Positions 1 through 13,069 of a stretch of DNA of 64,000 nt are shown here, piece after piece. Positions within the stretch are counted from its first letter, which is position 1. Every line of letters begins with the position of its first letter. This stretch comes from Oasisia sp. SBJ-2009 (taxonomy: Eukaryota; Annelida; Polychaeta; Sabellida; Siboglinidae), in the NCBI GenBank assembly GCA_964017155.1, contig OZ024862.1, positions 43,022,807 to 43,086,806 on the forward strand, given 5' to 3'. Both the position numbers and the translations under genes were made by a program. The notes beneath the pieces were generated by a model, which was not told the DNA's origin, ran no database searches, and was given only the letters and a program-made list of their open reading frames with translations.

Positions 1-70
1 AAACTGGCTTAACAGTTAACATCCAAAACATGTGTGACTGGCAATAATGTTATCCTGCATATAACCCTGC
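1..70. mobile_element. Right end of a CTTTATGCAG-TIR element, cut by window edge
   Basis: The stretch matches the last ~70 bases of the better-preserved copy at 12780-13069: the shared wording around 'gttaacatcca' is followed by 'tgtgtgac' and 'ttatcctgcat'. The left part would lie outside the window. The terminal repeat is degraded (CTGCATATAA instead of CTGCATAAAG). Confidence 0.6.
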
Positions 71-250
71 CACACATGAACACATCCTATTGTCATACTC
101 CACTAGAGTCTAACTATGTCAACTCTACCCAAGAAAATGTTAATATTTTATCAGTAGCCATGAGATCAGTAGACGAGGATGTTATTTTTTAATCATGTGA
201 AGTATATGTTTCACCAGCGCATGTACATATGTGAGGTCTCATGGACACAG

Positions 251-415
251 CTTTGTGCAGAGACCCACCCACCCATCACTTGGATGGGTAAACCAAATTG
301 TAGAATATCAGTGGACGGCTAAAATATGAAGAAGTCTTCCAAAATCATAGATAATGTCAGAAATGCCTTGAAAATGGGTGTCACATATGTGCTATATCCA
401 AATGTTCACACTGCT
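251..415. mobile_element. Degraded copy of the CTTTATGCAG-TIR element
   Basis: It begins CTTTGTGCAG and carries the family's internal landmarks in order: 'cccacccatca', 'ggatgggtaaa', 'tcagtggacggct', and 'aatgtcag.aatgcctt.aaaatggg'. The right terminus is not recognisable. There is no coding capacity. Confidence 0.6.
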
Positions 416-3400
416 CAGGATGTCTTCTACAATCGGGATTCCGTTCCTTTTAATTTGAGACAACATACATGAAAAGTACAAGTACTGTGAAACAAAATAT
501 TTTTGTTAAAGAAATTTAATGCAAAAAGCACTCCACTTGAACTGAATTACTACTCTCTAAAATTCAATGTGTTAGTAATACAAAACAAAGTATACAAAGT
601 ATGTATCAACATGCAATAGATGGGAATGAAATCTGAGCTAAAGCATCACATGGTTCCGCTCTGTTTCCCAATCAACAAACCACTTTGCCGTCAGTAATTT
701 GTTGTAAAATTACTTACGCATACAACAAATAATGTAGTTGTCAATAGCACATACCATACATAAAAAGATGTCACACAGTTTAATAATTGGGTTGAACTGA
801 GTTACCTGACATTAATCAAACTTGGCTGACATGTCTGTCACTTATAGATTCATATTCATAGGCTGCTTACAAAGCTTGGTGCACTACGACGTCATCCGGC
901 TAATTATTACTTATTACAACAGTGACTTATATCACATTACAGACACCGAAATATGAGTCAAATTACAGTGATTGAAGTACAACAGACAACGAATGCTCAA
1001 AGTAACGCGTATCACAGAAAGGTATCTAAAGATCAAAGAACACCCGGAATGCAGCAAAGAACCCTTACAAAGCCACATAAAACCATTCGTAAAAAAAACG
1101 TCACCTATAATTGTTAGGCAAACATTCATACCACGCCTACCTTCAATAACTAGTTCAACTTAAGGGCTAGACTCTACAAATATTCCCACATGTAAAAGGT
1201 AGAACTACGCTTTTGCAACCATTATAATTACGACCATTATAATATGTCATGTACAATAATGCAAAAACAAACAGTTAAGAGTTAAGTGAACATTATTTAC
1301 TTTTCTACTATTAATTTATTTATTTCTGTGTTTAGGCATTTAAGCAGACTCATTTGCTGAGCACTGCCAATCCCAAAAATATTTGTCATACCGTCTTGAA
1401 CAATTATGGTCACTTGTATATAATGTCACACTAATGGCATTCAATTATAGCCACTTCATTATAATTTCACACTAATTACATATCCTGTGATCGGTGACCC
1501 TTCAAACATTTTCTATGGTTCTCCACAAATAAGTTTAGCCTTAGTTCTGTCTAATTAAGTCCAACATTAAGGTTGTTAAGGAAAAAAGGTATCAAGGATC
1601 ATTGCTTGACAAACAGCCGTGAGCAAGATATATATGCCAATACATTATTGCCAAGATAAAAATGGTTTTTGATTTATCATACACATTATCTAATGAATAA
1701 CAACTGTTTTTAATAACCACTGTTTTACTGAACACCTTATGACGCCACTTACATAAACATAACTGTATTACGCGTAATCATATCAAAATATGGTCTACAA
1801 ACTTTTTCAGCAGAAACAGCCAGACAATTCATGGCAACATGTTCCATGAACGCAAAGCTGTGATATATTCTTGGCAATCAGACGAATCGATCAATTGCGG
1901 GTGGAACACATACAGAGTGTTTGATCATGTGTGATAAAACATCAGGCACAGTAATACAATTGGCCTTCGATAAACCACCGTCCTACAACAATTGCTCACG
2001 GTAATGCCATCTGTGGAATCAACTGTTAACATTTCCTGCCTTATGACAGGCATGTACAGAGCTACACCGTATATCACTCAGTGTGTGTCGACTGAGTTCA
2101 GAAAGTTCGCCACGAGTTACTAAATATGTACACGTACCTGAGTTGTGATCCAGTACAATAACATAATTATATGTGAGCATATAGATAAAAAAAAGCTAAA
2201 TATTTATAAGACCCCTTTGATCAATGGCGCAACCTTTTTACATCTATCTATTTTCTATGTAGTCTATCAATTTGGAGGACCACTGCATATGAGTAGGTTA
2301 GAGAAAGAGTCGCACTTGTATTGTACTTTGATGTATTTATAAACTTGAACTACACGTGTATCTCTAAAACAATCTATCAGACAGACTAACCAAATTCATG
2401 CAAATGTTGCATGCTATCATTACACCCTTGCTCATTCCAATAATAAATTACATAATGTGATCAAAGTACACATTTCAAAATTAATTCAAACTAATTTAAT
2501 TGCAAGAACTAAAATATAATAAATTATGTTAAATTGTGTTGTCTTATTTGGTTTGATGACTGGATAGGCTGCTTTAAAATTTACAATTACAGATATTATT
2601 TAATGTCAGGTAAATGATTTGAAGTGGTGGTGTATATCTTGAAATTATCTTCACAAGGCAGTAGAATATAACCACACTGGTGAAATAAGGCTGCAAACCA
2701 CAAGGAAGCAATAGTTTTATAATTAGTCAATGTCAAATGTTGCAGGATTTACTTCATATTAAGTTGAACTCTGAAATTAAATATATTCCACATTAAGGAA
2801 GACACTACTATATTTTTGTTATTTCACTTGGTTCTTGACCTGCTTGATCTTACCCAATTTTAGAACCACCATTTGACAGAAATAAAAGTTTAATAATACT
2901 TCTACCAGGTCAATGTTAACGTACCAAATAACCAGTACTGTATGATATTATCATGCAATGCAAAACACTGCATTTTTGCATGTAGACTTCTATATGCCTG
3001 ACAGCTAAAATTATACACTTAAAGGACTATATTATTAAAAACCATGCCGCACGACTCACAAATATCGTGACATTCCTTGCAAATTGGGGAAACACACGCT
3101 CCTAACATCTGCTGAAGGACACGACACTCTTAATTCACATTCGCTGGTTGTCAATTATTCATACAGACACACCCACCCATGGGTCATTCCCATCTAACCT
3201 ATTATCAAGTACAGGACTAGAGTTCATTGCTAGGAACCACAAGTGTAAACAAACCATACCACCACCAGGGACAATTACTGGTTGCTAACGGCAACGACAG
3301 CTCGCAATAACAAACGCAGACGGATGGCGTTAACGCTGCAAGTGTTGTTGGGTTATTAGCCGTCCTATTGTTACCGATGATTGTCTCCACCAACTGATAT

Positions 3401-3556
3401 GCATAAGCACTTAGCCAGCATTTCCATGTGACCTTTGTTGCAACGATGCCTTTAAGCAGTGTCTAGCTGAATACTTGCCTCACCGAAATGATGATAATTA
3501 TTATGTTTATGTGTGGCTTTAGGCTGATAACATATAAGACCATCATAAGATGGAGT
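416..3556. other. AT-rich DNA without recognisable gene
   Basis: I read both strands and found no conserved protein, tRNA or convincing exon. The only open frames are about 65 codons, in AT-rich sequence with no splice context that could support them. Confidence 0.5.
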
Positions 3557-3868
3557 GGGGAGCAGTGGTCGCGTGGTAGAGCACCGGACTGTCAATCGAG
3601 GCGATGGTGGTTCAATCCCACCTGTCACCATTTCAAAACTTAGGCAATTTTGTAACCCCACATTTGCCTGTGTCTTTTGGAAGAGACATTAAAAGCTGGT
3701 GGTCCCTTCTATCTGGTGTCTATGCCAGGGGAAGTAAAAGATCCCACACAGGGGGTAAATGTGTAACCTGTAGTGGACTCACTAATTCTAGAGAAAGACA
3801 ACACTAAAAACCAATGACAATAATGGTCAGCAAGGTGACCAAGGTCATTTAGTGGAAGAAGAAGAAGA
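3557..3868 (+). mobile_element. tRNA-derived SINE, family 1
   Basis: The head resembles a tRNA gene: an A-box-like 'tggtcgcgtggtagagc' and a B-box-like 'ggttcaatcccacc' with tRNA-like spacing. Behind it is a long body containing 'gtgtcttttggaagagacat', 'ggtggtcccttctatctggt' and 'gtagtggactcactaattct', ending in 'ggaagaagaagaag'. A second copy of the same head and body lies inverted at 63596-63880, which proves it is a dispersed repeat. The AGA-rich 3' end is the probable tail. I cannot assign it to a named SINE family. Confidence 0.8.
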
Positions 3869-5910
3869 CATACTACCCTCTAATGTATTTTAGCGATCAT
3901 TTTAGGACACATTTTATTTAGCAATATCTAGCCTGCTCCACTTCTGTCTATGGTCTGGGTAGTTTTCCGAAATGTAGGTTTAACCCTTTGATTAATTCCC
4001 ATTTCTACAACGTCTGGTTTTCACAAAATGCAAGATTCAGTTTTATACCTTTTAAGATTGTTTATGACATGGCATTAATTTTAGTAACAAGTAGAAGATA
4101 ATTCATTTACATCAGTGTCTGGATGGAATTTGTTTCACATAAATCAAATTCATGAAAGTCATGGTCGAGATAAACTTACAACCGATACACTGTAAAACAA
4201 AATTCCAGAGACAATACTTTTATTATAGATCACAAAATTTCACAGAATTAGTAACACAAATAGTATGAAAAACTAAGAATACAACCAGAGGTCTTGAAAA
4301 AATGCGGGAAAATGTACCTATGTGTTGTCTTAAAATAGTTACTCTCTTGTCTTTTACTGTTAGGCCACCGATCAACATAATTAGTTGGCATTCTGTGCAG
4401 TGTGTCCGTAATTCAACGCTTACAAAGCTCTAGGGCTTAAACTCTCCACCAGGGTTCCTGCTAACATTGACGCTTTCTCCCCCGGAATGCAGCAGTGTTT
4501 ATATGTATTAACACAGGTTACACAGCAGTTATTTCAAAGGTTAATGTCAAACCTTCAACTGTATGCTTTATGAAATCAACAAGCAACAAAATCGACTACA
4601 GCTTCTTGAAGAATGACTCAGTTCATTCTCATTGTAGATATAAGGAAAAGGTTAATTAAAGGAAAGATTATGCTATGCTCAAGGTTAGATAACAAAACCT
4701 ATTGGAAAGCTTCTGCGAGATTCAATACATCAGTGATGTTTCTCACTTGCATCCTGGTAAATGTAGGAATCTAAGAACCGTGTTATTTTTGTTACATCCT
4801 GATAAATGTAGAAAGTTAATAACCATGTTCATATATGTTTGTTCATGTATGTATTCCAGAAATATTTGCGACAACAACTGTTGATTTTAAACAAGAATTT
4901 GACATAAAATACAGTGTAATTGCACCAAGCTTGCTGCAGAATGGTGCACACTTTGATTAATGAAATGCTTACTGCACTATGACAAAATTATAGTAACAAT
5001 GTACAAAGACTGGACCATCTGTCATTTGGGCAGACAAGCCAACACTTCTCAATAAAGCCAGTCGTCAACAAATTAGGAACTATTACACACTCAAATAATC
5101 AGTCATGAGGCATAATTTAAGAACCATAGAAGCACTACATTACAAAGTGTTTTGTGTAAGGCTATGATGCATCTAAATGATCAATTTACCTTCCTAAATT
5201 CTTAAACAAAAAATAATTGGTAAAGCATCACACTGGTTTACACATCATTTTGATGATAAATTTGTCTGTGCTACACTCTACCTCTCCAGTGCATACAAGA
5301 AAACAGTTTGCCACATAAACTCCTTGGCTGCCTCCCAATACAGACGAGATGTATAAAATGATGTTACACTCAGAGAGGGTGTATAACCCCAACAGGGGTA
5401 ACAGGGAGGGAGGTGGGAAGGGGTACTAGCACACACAGGAGCGGGAAAGAAGTCCTCACTACACAACCTCAAATCAAACCCTGCTATCACGAGCAGACTG
5501 CGACATTGTGTACTTAATTGCAGTATCAGATGTCAGGAACAACATCCGCTGTGGTGGTGAGGTTTTATCTTCATCTCGGTGTGGGGGCGACTGGGAGTTT
5601 TTTACAAACGGATATTTTCAAAGTGGCGGGAAAAAGTCAATGTGCTGATAAAGCGCCTGGCTGAAGGTTGTCATCACTTCACACAGAAGACCTTCAGCTA
5701 ATCCAAACAGTTCATCAACCTGGATTCTGCCCAGGTCATTCTATAATGGAGTTCTAAGGGAGTTTTGTATGTGAAGAAGACGTTCTAAACAAATGTATGA
5801 CTCAATTTCCATAAATAGTCAGTTTAAATTATGGTATCATCAGTATCATTCTAGTAAACATATATAACGTAAGCCACCTCGCCCAAAATAAGCCTTCATT
5901 GCCACCTCAT
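3869..5910. other. AT-rich DNA without recognisable gene
   Basis: I see no protein-coding similarity or RNA gene. The short open frames, such as the 70-codon minus-strand frame at 5278-5490, have no homology I recognise. Confidence 0.45.
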
Positions 5911-6225
5911 AGAGTGCAGTGGCTCAGGGGGTAGAGCTTCAGATTTTCAACTAAGAGGACTCATGTTCAAATCGTGTGCTGCGGTGTTAAAACTTGAGCA
6001 AGTTTTTTCACTCTACATTGCTCCAGTTCACTCAGCTGTATAAATTAGTACCTGGCTATAGACAAGTGGTGGATATGTGCATTAATTGTAGCATATACCT
6101 AGATGCTTCCCAGATAAGTTGAGATGGTGTCTGATTGAACAGGTCTGCCATGGAAGTAAAGTGTAAAACACTGAGCAATCCTGAGGATTGGATACTGCAC
6201 TATATAATAACTTACCTTTTTTATT
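5911..6225 (+). mobile_element. tRNA-derived SINE, family 2
   Basis: The tRNA-like head has 'gtggctcagggggtagagc' (A box) and 'gttcaaatcgtg' (degenerate B box). The body reads 'cttgagcaagtt', 'cattgctccagttcactcag', 'agatgcttcccagataag' and 'gagcaatcctgaggattgg', and ends near 'ataacttacctttttt'. An inverted head copy lies at 26620-26768 and a 3' half-copy at 56240-56396, so this is a second SINE family distinct from the one at 3557. Confidence 0.75.
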
Positions 6226-7353
6226 TCCTATGTTTCTGCTGGTTATTTCCAAGTAATGCTACAAACACATTTACATGCTCACTTGTAATTTCTTCCCCCA
6301 CTAAATGCCAAGGAATATATTAAATTCCACTTCATAATACACCATTTGGAAGCTAATTGCTAAACAAAATAGTTCCAGTGGGCATGCGTCCAGACCCTCA
6401 TACATTGCATCACGACTTCAGCATTTGCTCACCTCACCCTACCACCTCACTCATCACTTGAACATGTAGTATCTTATCCTCAGGATTACTCAAAGCACTT
6501 TACATAATAAATATTCCCGATCAAGTCAACCAATTGAGTACATACATCAGTCACAACTTTATGATTGTTCTGGCATCATAAAATATATTGACAATTAAAA
6601 CAAAAAATGTCCTTATTTCTCTGACACCAAAAGCTAAGGACCAAGTTTTACCTATATAACTAGAATGACTGCTGCACCTTAAACCTTTGGCCAGTTGAAC
6701 TTTTCACTATACATGAAAGACACAGTACAAAATCACTTCCCCATTCCACATAAATGAGTAATTTTGTTTGTAAGCCCAATGCCCTACTTCCTCTCACACT
6801 GTAGTACAACTATTCAGCCAGACTAGACACGTCATAATAGAAAGGATGCAAGTCATATTTTTAACATATTTAATAGTATCACTCAAGCTATGAATGCAAA
6901 CACTAAAAATAAATGCAAACACTAACAATAAACTATTTAATTCAACACATTCACGAGTCTACAATATCGTAGTCCATCCTACCTCAAGTGCTTACCTCAA
7001 GAATTGTCAAAAGCTGCCCATAACTGAGCACTAAGACTGTCTCATGGTTTATGTTCTGTGATCATTTTTTAAACATACTGATTCTGCAGAAAGTACCTGC
7101 TCTGTTTCAACAATATCAGAGCCTCACCGTTGCAAAGATAAGCCTAGCATTATAAAACAACCACAACTATTAATAACTGCCATAAACAGAATCTTCAGGT
7201 GGAGCCAGATTTGGACTTGCTCATGAGATCAGAACTGTCTCGTGGTCAGCTGTGTGAGACGTGCTGAGATGACAGCTTGCATGACAGTAGTAAAGGTCTA
7301 GGATCTCAGCCTGTACATCAGTGGTCAGGTTAGGACACAGGGATAGGTGTTGT
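6226..7353. other. AT-rich DNA; one short SINE-2 3' scrap near 6477-6505
   Basis: 'atcctcaggattactcaaagcac' at about 6477-6500 is the inverted 3' end of SINE family 2. Nothing else is recognisable. Confidence 0.45.
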
Positions 7354-7560
7354 CTTTATGCAGAAACATATCAACACCCATCATTTGGACAGGTAAAACC
7401 CATTGTGTGGACAAGTAGAAATAAATATCAGTGAATGGATAGAAAAATGAAGGAGCAAACTTTGGGTGTAACATGTGTGTTTGTAGTATTTTTAAGGCTA
7501 TATAGCATTGGCTAATATGTATATCAATTAACATCCATCCAACAAAAAAGTATGACAGGC
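7354..7560. mobile_element. CTTTATGCAG-TIR element, right end eroded
   Basis: It starts with a perfect CTTTATGCAG terminal repeat. The internal blocks 'acccatcatttggacaggtaaaaccca' (slightly altered) and 'gaaggagcaaac' follow, then 'aacatccatccaac' near the right side. The right terminal repeat has decayed. Confidence 0.65.
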
Positions 7561-7712
7561 AGTTTTGTTTCAACATACGGCCGTCTGTGCATCTTCACAA
7601 TCCACTGTCTTGCCTGTCACAACGAATACTTCTTCTTGTTTATCAAGAAACCACCAACTTCTCTGTTGGCTGGTTTGTATGTGAACCATCTGTGCACAGG
7701 TGAATCCACTTC

Positions 7713-7870
7713 CAACTTGTAAAAAACAGACTGCAAACCACAGCTTCATCTACAGACCAGTTGTCCTGACATTTGGATGTGCTGAGTATATTTTAGACAA
7801 CTTGTAAAAAACAAGACTGCAAACCACAGCTTCATCTACTTCATCCTGAGTATATGTTAGACAGGTGGTA
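7713..7870. repeat. Imperfect ~86-bp tandem duplication
   Basis: The block beginning 'cttgtaaaaaacagactgc' and ending 'ctgagtatattttagaca' is followed directly by a second copy beginning 'cttgtaaaaaacaagactgc' and ending 'ctgagtatatgttagaca'. The second copy lacks part of the middle. It is noncoding. Confidence 0.7.
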
Positions 7871-7950
7871 ATTTGAGGTGAAAAAGATTATTGACGCTCA
7901 GTTATTTATAAGCTCATCACGTTTTTTAAATGTCATACTTGTGTACATAT

Positions 7951-8177
7951 CTTTATGCAGAAACTAGTCCACCCATCATGTGGACAGGTAAAACCCAGTG
8001 TGGACGGGTAGAGTTATCACTGGACGGGTAAAAAATGAAGGAGCAAACATATTCAAAAGTAAGAGATATTGTCAGTTATGCCTTAAAAATGGGTGTAAAT
8101 TGGTGTTTGTAGTTAATTTCATGTCATAAAACACATCTCAAGTGGCTTGTGTATACTAGTTAACATCCTGCATAAAG
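7951..8177. mobile_element. CTTTATGCAG-TIR element, both ends intact
   Basis: It opens with CTTTATGCAG and closes with the perfect inverted CTGCATAAAG, 227 bp overall, with the same internal order as the 12780 copy but shorter. No ORF is present. The flanks do not show an obvious target-site duplication, so the superfamily cannot be named. Confidence 0.8.
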
Positions 8178-11100
8178 TACGGCTGCAAACTAGTTTCATA
8201 AAACGATGTCATTGTACCAACTTAATAAAAATAATACTTTATTAAAATCAAATTAATACATGATGCTGAAAGTATAAGAATTATAATAAAGTACTGTAAC
8301 TTTCACAAACATCACCACCAACACCTCATAGCTGGCTACGTGTTTCAGGGGCTGAAAAAAAAAGTCAAATGAAAGAACTGTCCTTTGAAAAGGAATGAAT
8401 ACCACAGATCTACCAGACCATGTCTTCAAAGGAATGCCACCTTCATCCACAGTTCAGCAAACAACTCCATCAGAATGAGGTGACAGACAAACCAATTTTC
8501 CCATTACTAAATTATTAGTTATACACAAATAAAAAATGCTGCTATTTTCGAAGAATATGTTTTCCTTGCATCAATTGCTAAAAAAGAAATATTAAACTCA
8601 GTGCACTTGTTGGTGTCATGTTTAATATGCACGCTTAATATTGTGTGTATTGCCGAGATACTCCAGGCCAGTATTATACACGCCTGTACCTGGTTTGTTT
8701 CAACTGACAATCTTAGAAAATAAAAATGCAAATTTTAATTAAAACATAATATTATAAATGCATTAAATATATTTTAGGATGCTAACTTCATATTCTACAT
8801 TTAAATATAACTATGTAGTTAACTGTTTACCTTTTAATGCAAGAGTTCAATACATTACATTGATGCATTGGTCTCACAATGAATGTTAATGTGGAAATAG
8901 TTTGAAACCATTTCTGAACTGGTACAACAACTGAATCAAACTGTCACTAGTTACTACTAGTAAAGGGGTTATATCTACATCTTCTTAACTGCTTAGGTGC
9001 AGTGGTTTTGTGGGCATACTGGGAGCATTCAGAATGCACTTCATAAAATTACATGAGGTCGTAACATCTAAATGATACAGTCTCCTTCTCATACAATAAG
9101 TGAGAAAACACTGGCCTGAATCCCATCCAAGCATTCACGACTACATAATACAATACTCAAGTGGGTAGGTAATCAATCAACGAACGTGACATAAATTAAC
9201 ACAGGAAACTGAGCGTTCAGTAGCTTGCATGTTTGGCCACACAATATGTCTACTCGTTCAGCTGTTGTGATTGATGCGCTAAATGTCAAATGCTACTACC
9301 GGTATTTCTTACAAAACACCAATCGACCAAAGATCTGAAGACCGACATAGCTACATTTTTTAAATTATCAAGAAAATCTTGAAGACAGGTCTAATCATCG
9401 TTATCAGCTGTCACCAATAAAATATATTCCATACATAATCTTCTTCTTCTCACACTATCCTATTGGTATTGCATGACCAGGTACATTTCTGCAGAAACCT
9501 GCTCCATGTAAACCTGCAGCAGTGGCAATTGGCAGGTGTGTAGCGCCACCTAGCAGATAGTATATAATTACTATAACATGAACCTACCTAGCCTCGGTTA
9601 CCCAGCACTTTTAAGCCATCTATCCTACATAAGGCCCTGGTTCTCACCCCAGACACAGACTAAATACTGTGAAAAAAACTGCTCAAGTTTTGGAACACAA
9701 CAAGTGGCCATTATTCCTTACTCTCATCTGATAGTCTGACACTGTCTCACTGTCATCTAACATTTCAAATGTCATTATTTATGTCTCATGATGCCCTAAT
9801 CTTTGAAAATTAGAGCAAATTGTCTTTTATATATATTACATAGCATATCCCTGAGTGTGATGTCGAACAAGTGTGTCTCAATTTGATGCTTCGCGATCGC
9901 TACTTAAATGAGAGCTGAAACACTTGAACTTCTTTTGCCCAAACATGAGAATCCATTTTGAGAATATAATTTGACCATGATTTGAAGAGCACGGAGCCAG
10001 GGTGTATTTAAAATAATTGTGAAATATCATTGACCACTGGGCATTGCTATATTAGACTCAGGCCACATTTAGTTCGAGTCACTCCTTGCTCCATGTCATT
10101 TTGTTTTTTCAATTTACTTTATCAATAAACATTTCTGCATCCAAAAAAAAGAATATAGTGCCATGGTAGGCATTATATAGATCAACAAATTATTTGTATG
10201 TATGTTTGAAATAAAAAGGTTAAATTATATCACCACAATTGGTGATTTAATTTCAAAGACCACACTAGTTGGTCCTCTTTAATATTCAAGAATGATGCAA
10301 AAATTTGTATGCACTGCGTTGGCAAGACGGACATTATTTCCCAACAAACTCAAACAAACAAAGTTATTTGTATGCACAATTACTTTGAATGGTGTTGTCA
10401 TGCAGCTGTAGCAAATTTAATCTCTCAGTGTAGCAACTGGAAATGTATCTACAAGGGAATTGTTTAGAAATTCCCAAACTCAGGGCAATTCCCAATTCTG
10501 AATATACTATGCCATTCAGAAGGGTTTTGGTTGTTATAATTGGTTGTAATATAATATAACTTTATTATTTGATACATGAATTGTTGGTCTATATAACACC
10601 TACCATATATAATATGACACCATATTCTGAAATTCAGAAATGTATATTAAAGAAGTAAATTGGGGAAAAAAATTCAACTTTATATTGAGTAGATAGAAGT
10701 GACTCAAACCAAATGCAGTTTGAGCATAGTATGACAGTGTTCAGTGGTCAATGATATCCATTTTTTTATATATAAAAAATATACCGTGGCTTTATGCTCA
10801 TCAAATCATGGTCACATATCCTCTAAATTATATGTTCTTATGTTTGGTCAATGATTGTGCAAGCATTTCAGTCCCTTCAGATCAAAAGGTTTTAAGTTTT
10901 ATAACAATGATGTGAGAGTCATGAAATAGTGTTCTATCAATGCTAGGCAGGCGGCCTTGTAAAAATCATGTGGGTATCTATAATGTTAGTATCTTTCCAT
11001 GAATATTTTATAATTGGAACACTGGACTCATACATCAAAGTTGAGCAAGTCTGCCAATAATAAACATCAGAGCCGATCATAGACCCTATTACATTAGTAA

Positions 11101-12283
11101 TACACCTCATTTAAACTTACTAATCACATGCTACATGAACTAGGTAATCACTGCTGTTTTATCTGCATTATTAATGAGTACTGTACCCAATCAAGATTAT
11201 CTGGGTTGTCGATAGCCATTATCCTATTAATGATATAAAGTGTCATATTAGCAACTGACACTATTAGCATACATCATATTATGTCAGGTGGAATTAGCTA
11301 CAAGGCACACATTTAACTGTGCTTGTGTCATGTGAACAGGATACTATGTGTTCCCAGGAAACTTAGTAGGCAGCACTCCAAGAAAAAGCACACATGAAAA
11401 CAGGTTTTCAGTACTGAATGTGCACTTTATACAGTACTACAGCAGCTGGTGTCGTCTTCCAGAAACATTCTAGGTACACATTTATTGTACTTTTATATAT
11501 ATATGAATATACCTGAGCGGCATCCATTTTATTCTCAAAATATGGGATGTTGTCATAATCATGTAAACTTTCTTAGCAATATATAGATGAAGGATCAACA
11601 TGACGTCATTTTCAGCATACACATGTGTAATAACTGTATGTACAACTTGATGGAACAATTGGGTTTTAATTATTTGTCTGCTGATTCAGCACAGATGTTA
11701 TCACAAGTTGAAGACAGGTGTTGTGAACCACTGCTCACAGCTGATCTTATATACTGTATGGGAGTTAGCTTAATCAAACTATTAATTGATTTCGCCTGTG
11801 AGACTGATATAGGCACCCTTCTGATCTGTGGTCTGGTATCAAGAGCACCTTCGAGTTTCAGGAATCCCAATGTAATGACCCATTCGGCCGTTCTAACTAC
11901 CCACTCAGGGGTATTTGTATTCAAATACGCAACTAAATAAACTTCCCAAACCAAACTTTTCATAAGCGATATTATTAGCTGAGCTTATTTTTGGAGTTTT
12001 GCAAGGCAATCTGCCAGGGATACTGAGACTGTTGTAGCCCGATGAGGATGAGTTTAAACAGAGGATATGTTACACAGTCCAATGATGTCATGTGGCCATC
12101 ACAGTGACTGTCTGCTTATTCCCACTCAAATCGTTGATCTGGGGATTTGTTATAAATATATGAACAATCGCACAGCAACTACCAGCTGTCTGTCACAAGG
12201 TTTAAGTTCCTAAGTCATGTAGTGATGTTCCATCAGCTTTCAGCAGCAGCAACAACAGCAGCACACCACACTCTGCATGTATG
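8178..12283. other. AT-rich DNA without recognisable gene
   Basis: I found nothing identifiable on either strand. The longest frames are at 11587-11940 (+, 117 codons) and 11670-11963 (-, 97 codons). They overlap each other and neither resembles a family I know, so they are not called as genes. Confidence 0.45.
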
Positions 12284-12284
12284 G

Positions 12285-12370
<86 letters not shown>

Positions 12371-12410
12371 GAATAAAACTTTCATTCATTCAATTCATTT
12401 ATTTTCAGTA
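12284..12410 (+). mobile_element. Solo LINE 3' tail: (TTG)n plus AATAAA-containing end
   Basis: About 29 uninterrupted TTG triplets are followed by 'gaataaaactttcattca' and 'ttcatttatttt'. The full LINE ending near 23650 has the same architecture: (GTT)n, then 'gaaaataaatttcaattca'. The best explanation is a severely 5'-truncated insertion of that family, although an independent microsatellite is possible. Confidence 0.55.
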
Positions 12411-12779
12411 GAGTGAGCATTATACATTTTGGTAGATATGTTGAATCTGCCACATTTTGTTAAAATATTATTGTTAATCTGAGAGATACAAGTGTGACAC
12501 TTATATAGCTTGTACATTCGTCAATCACTGACATCTTGTACTACTTATGTCCGATGACAAATTAACAGATGTGCACCCAAACATTTGCACTAATGCACAG
12601 CACATCTATTGGGAATAATCCGACATCAAAAAACACTGGGTTTAATTTAGCAATATGGAATATCTTGTTCATGGCTTCAAAATGTGATCTGATTTCTTAA
12701 GCATACAATGTTTCAATCTATCAACGGTGGATCTTATTCATGCACAGATGAGGTGACTCAGATTTTGGCAGAATCATAG

Positions 12780-13069
12780 CTTTATGCAGAAACCCATCCA
12801 CCCATCATTTGGACAGGTAAAACCTGTTGTGGACGGGTAGAGATATCACTGGATGAGTGGTGGATGGGTAAAAAAAAGGAGGAGTATTGTGTTCAAAACT
12901 GATAAATATTGTCAGTCATGGCTTGAAAGTGGGTGGGTGTACAATGAGTGTCACATGTGTATTTAGTTTACTCCAGGTCATAAAACACATACTGGCTTGT
13001 ATGTATATGAGTCAACATCCATGTGTCCACCAAAATTTGTGTGACGCAAAAATATTATCCTGCATAAAG
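12780..13069. mobile_element. Best-preserved CTTTATGCAG-TIR element (290 bp)
   Basis: Perfect 10-bp inverted ends (CTTTATGCAG / CTGCATAAAG) enclose 290 bp with no coding capacity. At least five further copies or fragments lie in this window (1, 251, 7354, 7951, 45781). The structure is that of a MITE, moved in trans by an unknown DNA transposase. Confidence 0.85.

Noticed and set aside
3140..3180. Possible CRISPR-like or other prokaryotic features anywhere in the window
   Set aside because: The window is clearly eukaryotic; the tandem repeats have no spacers and no associated genes.
11587..11963. 117-codon plus and 97-codon minus frames
   Set aside because: They overlap each other, no family is recognised, there are no splice or promoter features, and the length is near chance in 64 kb.
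12222..12416. 64-codon frame with a long leucine run
   Set aside because: It is the translation of the (TTG)n tract.
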